From Emydura subglobosa (taxonomy: Eukaryota > Chordata > Testudines > Chelidae): a stretch of DNA of 64,000 nt. The notes under the pieces are model-generated. The model saw only the letters and a list, made by a program, of their open reading frames with translations, searched no databases and was not told the DNA's origin. Position numbers and translations under genes: made by a program. The stretch is from NCBI GenBank assembly GCA_007922225.1, contig ML679969.1, positions 2,393,236 to 2,457,235 of the forward strand. Direction: 5' to 3'. Of the stretch, positions 38,101 through 47,100 are shown piece by piece (the stretch's first letter is position 1; each line of letters opens with the position of its first letter).

Positions 38101-41100
38101 GGTTAAACCCAACGCTTGTCTCAGGGCCAATTATTTCCCATGCCAACATTCTTGTTTTCAGCTAGGGATGTGTGTGCACACAGCTGTGTTCATGTTTAAT
38201 AATTAATATAAAATCCAATAAAGAAACGCATGAGGCACAATTAAGGTTCACACGCAGAGGCTTTATCAAACTATCGGGGTTGGAAACCAGCAATCCCCAC
38301 TAACACGACTATCCTTTTTCACTCACATAGCACCACGCAGGCACATGGCCCGTCACAGAAATGGAGGCACGGTAGGATACTCTACAGAAAATATTGGTGA
38401 CATTATATGGCACTATCACCTCCCCTCCTCCATGTCCTGGTCATGCATAGTGCTGCACAGTGAAAAAAACCACTGACATGGAGTCCTAGGATCCCACCAC
38501 AAACCCGAAAAGACACTTTTACCCCCACCCAATATGGAATCTTTGCAAGACATTCCTAAAACAGCTTCCCAACCACCACCTGAAACATTAAAACTCATGA
38601 ATCTGGTCCCCATGGATAGAAAGACTCTCACTGAGGGTATGTCTACACGGCAGAGTGAAGTTGATTTATTTTCTATTGACTTTCATCCACCAAGTTTTAG
38701 AAGTCGTAGGAGCATGATCACACCATGCTCATTGCGTCGGGGGATTGTGTCCCCCCAGCCGCGCTGGGGTCGACAATCAGAGCAATGCACCGGGGGTAGA
38801 TATCCCAGAGTGCAACTATCTGCAGAGGCTTTTGGGAAGGTTGTTGTCCTCATGATGCAACGTTCTCCCTCCCTCTCCTTTCTCGTCCCAAACAAACAGC
38901 AATAGGACCTGATCCTGACTGGGCCCTGTAAGCGCTACCCCATTACAAATACCAGAGCCCATATCTGTTAGCAGATCAAACTGAAGATCATGAATGTTAG
39001 CCACTTTCCCTGTATGTTACATTAGTTTATGGAGTCAAATCGATCACGGTAATAATTGCCTCTAGGTTTTATTCTGTATTAGCAGAGTATTCAATGCATT
39101 TTTTTTCTATATAGGCAAATGGATTTGGGCTAATCATAATATTCTGCTCCTATGGAGTGACAGCTCCAAATTTCTTAATGAAGGCCGCAGTGCCTCCCAC
39201 ACCCCTTCAGTTTGCCCTCTGCCTCTCCATCCAAAATCACTTCTTCTCCACCAGTCCCCTTCTGCACACATGCTTTGATGGAGTCATTTTCCCGTTGCTG
39301 CATGGTATCAGAGAGAAAGCTCCAGTATATCAGGTTTCCAGACATTTCGAGACATCATGTGAAACAATTCTGTCGCCGCGTAAGCTGTTTTGCTGCTAAG
39401 GCGACAGTAGAAACAACTTGGGCAGCTGTGGTTACTTTCGAATTAATTTTACAAGAGAAAAAGAGCTTACAGGCCTAGCGCCAAAAGCAGCAGAGCCTCA
39501 GCTGAAGATGAAGACAAACCACACACAACGTTTCCTCAGTATGAGCGCTGCACAAACCAGATGCTGTGGGCTAGGTTCTGATTTGCATTTTGCAGGTGTA
39601 AATAAGGAGCAAATCAACTGCAGCTACAATGGTGTCAAACGGAATTACATTGGTGCGACAGACCGCACTCCTCCTCACCCTTGTACCTTTCTGATAACCC
39701 TATGGTGCTATGATTCTATGATCCAAACCTGGATCCATATCTGTATCCCTTACCTCTATAACAAGATGAGCAAAGTCCCTTGCCATCCCAATGCACTGAA
39801 AATTTGACTGAAATTCTACAGATTTAACCTGTCTCCAGTTAGTAGCAGACAGGTAGCAAAGCATTTGCACAGTACTTCAGGGCTTCCCAATGTCCAGACA
39901 GCTCCCAGCATGGAGAATGACTATGTATCAATGCAGAGACAAACCCCGGTATAAGATTCAGCTTCAGACAAAGATAAAAATACCAAGAACAGCAAATATG
40001 GGCAAATATAGATTTAAATGGGCTAGAGTTTTAAATCTCTTCCTGCCCTTGCTAAGACCAACACCAGCAGTAATTGTCTCCACATCTGTATCTGTGGGTC
40101 ATGTGAGCCTTTGTATATTTCTCAGACAAAACTAGAGGGGTGGAGGAAAAATGCACCAATGTAAGTGCCTCTGTTGCTAAGAATTTTCCATCTCAGATGC
40201 TTTGTTGACTGGAAAGGCAGGTGCCATGCAGTGACCCAGCAGGAGGTCAGAGCAAAATTCACAATGGGCCCTGGCCACATTACTGCCTGCAGCTGACTAT
40301 CAAGACCACTCACTTCACAATTTCATCTCAAAGACACATCAAAAATGCCAGCTAAAATTGAGATGCCCCATTTCTGAAATAGCCATGTCTCTCAGACAGT
40401 ACATCAGCCACAAATGTTCTAAGGAACAGCGGCCACAGGTGATGCAGGATTATATTTTGGATCAATGGTGCATTTCCTGGCAGATCAACCCACTCAGATC
40501 TGCGTCGCCTGGTCTCCCTGGAGCAGCTCCCACATGCCCCTCAGACCAGCCATGTGAACCAAAGCATCCTTCTTCGTTACAACAGGATGCGTTGAGATCA
40601 TGGGCAGTGACTTACAGGTTATCGTCGGGGCTTCATCAGCACCCTGTCCTGCCCCGGTGGAGCGCAAGAACAAAGAGCGGACTGTGCTCGTTTTCATCTC
40701 GATGAGGGGTGGACAGGCATGATGTCGCCGGACGCTGCTGCTGTGACAGGGTGGCTACGTCACATACCCAACATCTAATTCCTTGTTCGTGCTGCCAGAA
40801 GCCACATGCTAGAAGACAACCCAGTGGCAAAGGTGGGGATAGAACTAAGGGCTCCGGGCTCCCATGACTGTGCCTCAGCCACCAGGCCACATGGTTCCTC
40901 CTCAGCGCCCAGACTGGGCACCCGGCTGGTTTGCTGAGCCCAGCAGCCTGAAGAAGCCAGAAGCTGCTGCACTGTGACTCATGTCCAGATCAGCAAGGGA
41001 ACTCCTTGCAGGTGACGCATACAGCCATCGCTTTAGCTACAAGGGGGAAGGATTTTTTCAGCATTGCTAGATTTGCTTTGGCTTTGCCGGTTCCTGCCCA

Positions 41101-44100
41101 AAGCTGGACCAGCGGTTTATTTCAGCCCAAGGTTCCCAGGTCGAAGCGGATTCCTGTAAGCACCTCACAGAAGCTCTATTAATTTGTAACACTGACGTGA
41201 TACAAGATTATAGGCTTTGGTCTGCTACCAAAGCACTTGCACTTACCAATGCCCGTCAGGAAGACGCCAGCTTGGTCTATGGGAGGCCCTCCATCGTCGC
41301 CATAATAGATAACCGTTACCTGGAAACACACAACACGGGCGAGTGAGGGAGAGGAGCGGGCAGCACAGGGCATGGCAATTTGCACCCAGTCGCTGGAGCG
41401 CGACACAGTGCTACATCCTTTGTGCAGCTCTCCCAGGGCACTTTTCCGCCCCAGGGCTAGAGCGCCTGTCCCTGCCTGTGGCTTGGTTCTGTCCCTGCCC
41501 GGGGCTGCTGCCCCTGCTTCTCTCCAGCCAATTTTGCTCCCTTCTAATCCATCCAAACTGCTGCTGCGTCGGTGTCTAATTCAAGCGGCTCCTCCTCCCC
41601 TGTGGTCTCACCTCTTCCCACTCCAGCCCTAGTTTGGGATCCTTCTCCCGCTCAACTCAATGCTTCTCCGAGGCCACTCCTATGCCTGGGACATCCTAGC
41701 AACCCAAGCACTTGCATCCTGCCATCACGCACGGCTCCCCAACTGCCTAACGGGAACTGTCCCAAGAGAGCTTTACCCCTGAAGATAACACACTGCACTG
41801 GTTCGGGTTAAATGCATCTCCAGCTCACCCACAGCTGCATTCTGCAGCCCTGACTCCGTCCAATGGCCTCTATGGACGTTTTGCCTGGGGGAGGGCTATG
41901 GGGAGGATTTGTCCCCAGGGCACCACGTGTCTGAATGATATCCATCTGTTCGGAGGTTTGAGGCACAAACTGGGGAGAGCGGAAGGACACCCCGGTGCCA
42001 CTGCCCAGCCCAGCCCAGCCGTGAGGGTGGGGATGTCGCTGTGGGAGTGTCCCCCATCTTGGGGCAGCCAGTTCAATCTCCAGTGTGGGTTATAGAAGTT
42101 CTGAAGGCTGCTCTAAACTGGGCCCTAGCTGCAACAGCCTGTTACGGGGCCTTGTGCTGCTGGGGAATAGCGAGTACTCAGGAACATACTGGTGGCACCC
42201 ACTTGTCTCCCCTGGCATTGCCCCTGCACCAGGATGGCTGCAGAGGTTGGATGTGGAGCTGGGTACGCGGTCTCTGTGCTCTGCTGGGCGTGCAGTGATC
42301 AGCGGACAGGCGATGCAGCACACCATGATTTCCGCTCTGTTGTGCTGGCTCTCAGACAAGGATAAATGCCGCAGTCCTGACCCGCGGCATCCGTGCTTTT
42401 CCAAGCACGAGTGCTCCGAAGCAGGGATATGGACACGCACTCAGGAAGGGATTAGTCACCCCGTCAAACCCATATTCACTTCTGAACCGAACGGGATCGG
42501 AAGCCGAGCCTGCAGAGCGAAGACAGCCAGTCCCCTCGCCCAGAGCGCTGCTTCTCCCTGGAGCTCTTGCTTGCTCCCGTCAGGGATCAGGCCCCAGACT
42601 TGGTCGTGGGACTTCAGCGATCTGACGCATAGCCCCTCGAGAAGAAACCCAGATCGCTTGGAGCCAGCTGCCTGCCTGGTATGTGGCAGCAGCCGCGGCT
42701 TAGTGTCTTGTTGCCAAACGAGAGACCCATGTTGAGAAAGAAGGTTTAAGCTATTTGGCAAAATAAAGCCCTTGCAGGCGTTCTCCACTACCCCAGGGAG
42801 CAAGGGGACGAGGAAGGAAACCAAATGCTCCCTGCAATAGGGCTGCTTCTTGCTGAGAGAAGCCAAGCGGCCACATAGCGTGAAGTATGTGTGCATGAGG
42901 AACGGACTGGGGAGCAGGCTAGGAACAGCTTCCTGACCTGTAGGTGAATCAAGAGGTACCTCGGCAAAGGCCAGTGATCTGCTCAGGTTCATGACTTAGC
43001 CGGCCTGTGGGAAGCACTGTTTTTAGAGCTGGGGGAAGGTGGATCCAAGCCTGAAAGTGTCCCAGACAGACACAGACCAGCAGGGAGACAGAAAGGGTTT
43101 GCACCAAGCAAGGTCTCGTCGGTCCTTTTCCTGACGAGGAAGTGGGGTGGGGGTCGATCGTTAAAGAATTAAGTAACAGATGGACTGAAGGGGACGGGAG
43201 CAGTCAGAGGCTATGGAGGAAGGACTTTGGCAATAGCAACTTCCCCCAATAAACAGCACCAAGGTGTGTACGCGAGAGGAGGCTGTGGTGGAAGGGTGAG
43301 TTTAGGAACGGGTTTGCTGTCGTATCCTGGAGGCTACTTTGCTGGGCTCACTGGGATAGTGTAGTGAGGGGGCGTGACCCCCTCCAAGACTGATGGGGGA
43401 GGAACCACTCTCCCCCGACTGGTGGGTGGAGCCAGGCGAGCCAAAACTTACCATCCTTACCATTCCTGGTGTGCAACTATCTCCTGCCTCAGTCACAAGA
43501 TACTTTAACTGCTTCCTCATTGGGTGAGTGAAACCACTTTAAACGAGAGAACGGCCCCAATTCCTAATGAGACTGCAGCCATCCAAGGCTTGTCAGCTCC
43601 TAGAATGCCAACCAACTGTGCAGAGACTCGGGAACGCCCGGCTCCGGCAGTTTTTCATGCTGGACTCTGCACCACCAGTGACCTGAGTGAAGAGCATGGT
43701 GAGTGCATGCTGCTGCATCTCCTTGCCCCCGCAGGACCATCCATTGCCCCCTCTATCAGTGGGAGAGGATGTGACAGACTTTGCTATGGCCGGCACAGCA
43801 AGGAGCGAGAATTAACACCAGCCTGTACCTACCCATGAAGATCTATTTCCTCTTAATCCTAGCTCACCCATGGCAAGATGTGCAAGTGTCTCTGACCAGG
43901 TCTCATCCCAGCTCCTGTCTTGAGCCAAGGGAGTGCCCGGGACACACGCCTGGCCCTCCCTTTACCTTGTTGTCGTTGGCCTCGGTGCTGGCTTTGTTCA
44001 TGCTGAGTTTCAAGATTGTCCCCTGATCGAGAGGCCACTGCTTCCCTCCATTTGCGGGGGCCACCTGTGCTTGGTCATCTGCAATGACTTCGACCTGAAC

Positions 44101-47100
44101 CCCGGGCGTGTGCTTCACACTGAACGACACGGCACCTGCAGGAGCCGCTCTGCAACAGAGAACGGGAAGGGGATCAGTTGGAGGGCTATGGGGAGAAGAA
44201 TCGGAGATACCTCACTAGCCCCTATCCAGCAGGGCTGATCCCTTACCTTTGGCAAGAGGGAAATATGGCTCAGTGATCACTGCAGAGCTGCATCCAGGGC
44301 AGCATTTTCCTATTTAATATGGAGGGGCTCAAGAAAAGGCCAAAAAAGTCCGAGGCACCACCCTACTTCAGGTGCACCGGGGTAGTAGCTCTGTTGGAGT
44401 CCTTCTAGCTGGGTAGCCATGTCAGCCCACCCTGTCGAGGGGTTACCCCTGGGGTTCGCTGGACTCTTTGCAGAGATGGGGCGGTTTCTGGCATGTGGGA
44501 TCCTCCTGCTGTTCCAGGAGCCTCTCTAGTTACTCCCTTCTCAGGGCTTCCCCCTTTGGCACCCTGCAGTTTCCTCCTTTTAAAGTTCTCCTCCCCACCA
44601 TACACGATTGGCAGGGCTGGAGGGGAAGGGTTGCCTCAGCACCCACAGTGCGGGGTTGATACTCCCGGTCACAAGCCCCAGTCATGGACCAGGGCCCCAC
44701 CTTGCTAGGCGCTGTATAAACCAGAACAAAAAGTTGGTCTCTGCCCCAAAGAGCTTACAGAGTGTAAAAAACCCCCAACAACACGGAAATCATCCAGACC
44801 CAGAGCAAATTTATCCTTTCTGTGCAGGAGATGATTTTGGCTTTGTACTGTGTTGCGTGGATGTGCTGGAAGATCCTGAGAACACAGTCCACATACACAG
44901 GCGTGGCTGAGTTGCTAATGTGAGATGGTACCTGCTCCTCTCAATGGGGTCTGGAATCTGCTAGAATGAGATGTGTCAGAGCTACAAAATTCACAAAACA
45001 TGCAAACTCTGAACCCCCACATGGGCGGTTAGATCAGCCAATTGCAGAAATACGGCCAGCTGCAAAATTTGGATCAAGATCTTGGTTCAGACTGCAAACC
45101 GCACACAGGCCTGAGGAGTGCAAGCGCTGGGTTCTGGTCAAGCCCATCACAAAGACACAGGGCAGCCCTGATACCTGGATATGAGTTTTGAATTCCTACA
45201 TCCGGGGTGTGCATGGTTGAGTCAGGGCTTTTGGTTTATGCTCATCTCTACTAGAAGTCTTGTTTGCTGACTGCAATGCGGCTCACCAACCCCCTCGTCA
45301 AGTGAGTGGACCAGATTTCATACTAGGAAAGAGCTGATCACTTTGGCAGCGTAAGGTGTCTAGGCGCAGTTATCATGGGCACGCTCCAAAAACTAGCTTG
45401 GAACAGAAACGCAGAGACAGTTATGTTAATAAAGCCAACCTAGTGGGACGTGCTGATGAGATTTTGCTCCAGAGCACATGGCCCGTTGCTATGGCACCAC
45501 GCAGGAGAACAGACACTTGACCTCACAGCAGAACCGGTCGTGTTGTAACCTCTCGCCTGCTTAATAATCCGAGAACCAGCCCACGAAGGTGCATCAAGTA
45601 ACCGGAAACTCAAAGTTACCAAAGCAATTAATCCTGCGGCTCCTGCCTAGTAACTGGAGCCTCTCGGCTTTCAGATACATTCAGCCCCTGCATTGCAGCA
45701 GAGCAAAGGGTGATGCGAGTTTGTCTCCTCAATGACATTGACCCTCCTCTGCCCCCTTTTAATGTCTTACAACAGATCAGACATGGCCAGGGAAGAGGCA
45801 CGGGCAGCACTACAGAATACACGCTGATGCCCTGCACACCTCTAGGAGGTCAGAGTGATGGACCAGTGATGGGGCTAGGTATCTTGACACCATTTCTTGT
45901 GAGTAACCATGCCCTTTTAGGAACATTTTCTGGTTCATTCAGGAGAGGGGCAGGGGACTGGCTCGCGAAGTTGTCCATTAATCCTCAGCAAGTCCTTCAG
46001 ATCTTCTCAGCAAGATCTGCTGCTGGACAGGTCTCCGCTTGAGGACCTCTCTTTTCAATGTATAACTTCCTGGGGAAATTCAGTCAGTCTTTGTAACTGA
46101 GACCAGTCAGGTGCAGATTTCCAGAACCTCTGGCAGAGTCAGAGGCCAGTTAAGCTCAACTCAACAGGACAGGAAGCAGGACAGGTGCTCATAAAGGTGG
46201 AACTGCAAAGGGAAGGATTCTTTAGCAGCTTAGGCCTGGTGGACCATGGGGTTTTGCCCCAATTCCAGCCATTAGTGTAGGAATTCTAGTGCCAAGTCTA
46301 GTGCAAAGCAGGCCAAGTCACTCTTAACACCAGAGTTTAGTGCCACCAGCGCAAACGGAAGCTTTCAGTTTCTGTGCGAGGCGTTGATACCAGTGTCTGG
46401 TCGTCAAAGACTAGAATCCAGACAAGCAAGTGCAAGCAAGGAAATGAAAATTGCTGGAAAACCCTGCATGGAGAAATAGCATTTTCCAACATTTGAAGGG
46501 CTCCATCCCACTTCAGCACCTTCTTCCCCCTCGTTGCTTCCAAAGCTGAATCTTCTCTTCAGATAATGCAGTCCTTGTAGCAAGACTCCAAGTCTCCATA
46601 AAACAAATCAGTGTCATTTGCCCAGACTCCTATGCACCAAACCCACAGCACTAACCCTGCACCTACCCCATTCCTCTTACCTAGCCCCTTCCCCCTTTTC
46701 ACTAGTTTGCCTGATTTTTTTTAAAAAACCTATTTAAAAAAACCAAAGAAGCCACCAAACAATTCTCATCCCCACCCAAACAATCTAACATTATAACTAC
46801 AGGGCCATGACAACGGCCATCACATGGTGCCTGAGCTGTGCCATAAACAGCTAGTGTCGGTGAGAGGTCGTTATGCCCTGGTGATTTATATGCAAACACA
46901 TAGTCATGTGCACCAAAGGCCAGCTTTCTGTGATTGTGCATCTACAGAAGCCCTGGGGCAGTGTTTTCTTGAGCCCTGCGAAAGTTTGGAGAGGCGGCTC
47001 CGGCTGCTAGCTACTGGCTTATAAATACCAGGGCAGCAGAGGTGCCAAATCCTCAACAAATGGGTTTTTATCATCTTAACAGCGTCGTCACGAGGCCAGA

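Larger units (their letters stand above)
34829..41246. other. PADI2: PADI2 intron 3 (largest intron)
   Basis: The 6.4-kb intron holds an antisense CR1 3' end (34985-35180), three SINE relics (36126-36232, 36282-36484 and 36862-37085), a GAAA/TTTC-rich repeat (37270-37480), a repeat at 37537-37600, a GTCTACAC-family copy (38635-38860) and an antisense SINE-like piece (40790-40900). No exon was recognised. Confidence 0.7.

Noticed and set aside
42085..42735. 216-codon open frame on the plus strand in PADI2 intron 2
   Set aside because: It lies in GC-rich DNA, has no recognisable domain and lacks framing splice sites or a promoter. Long chance frames are expected there.
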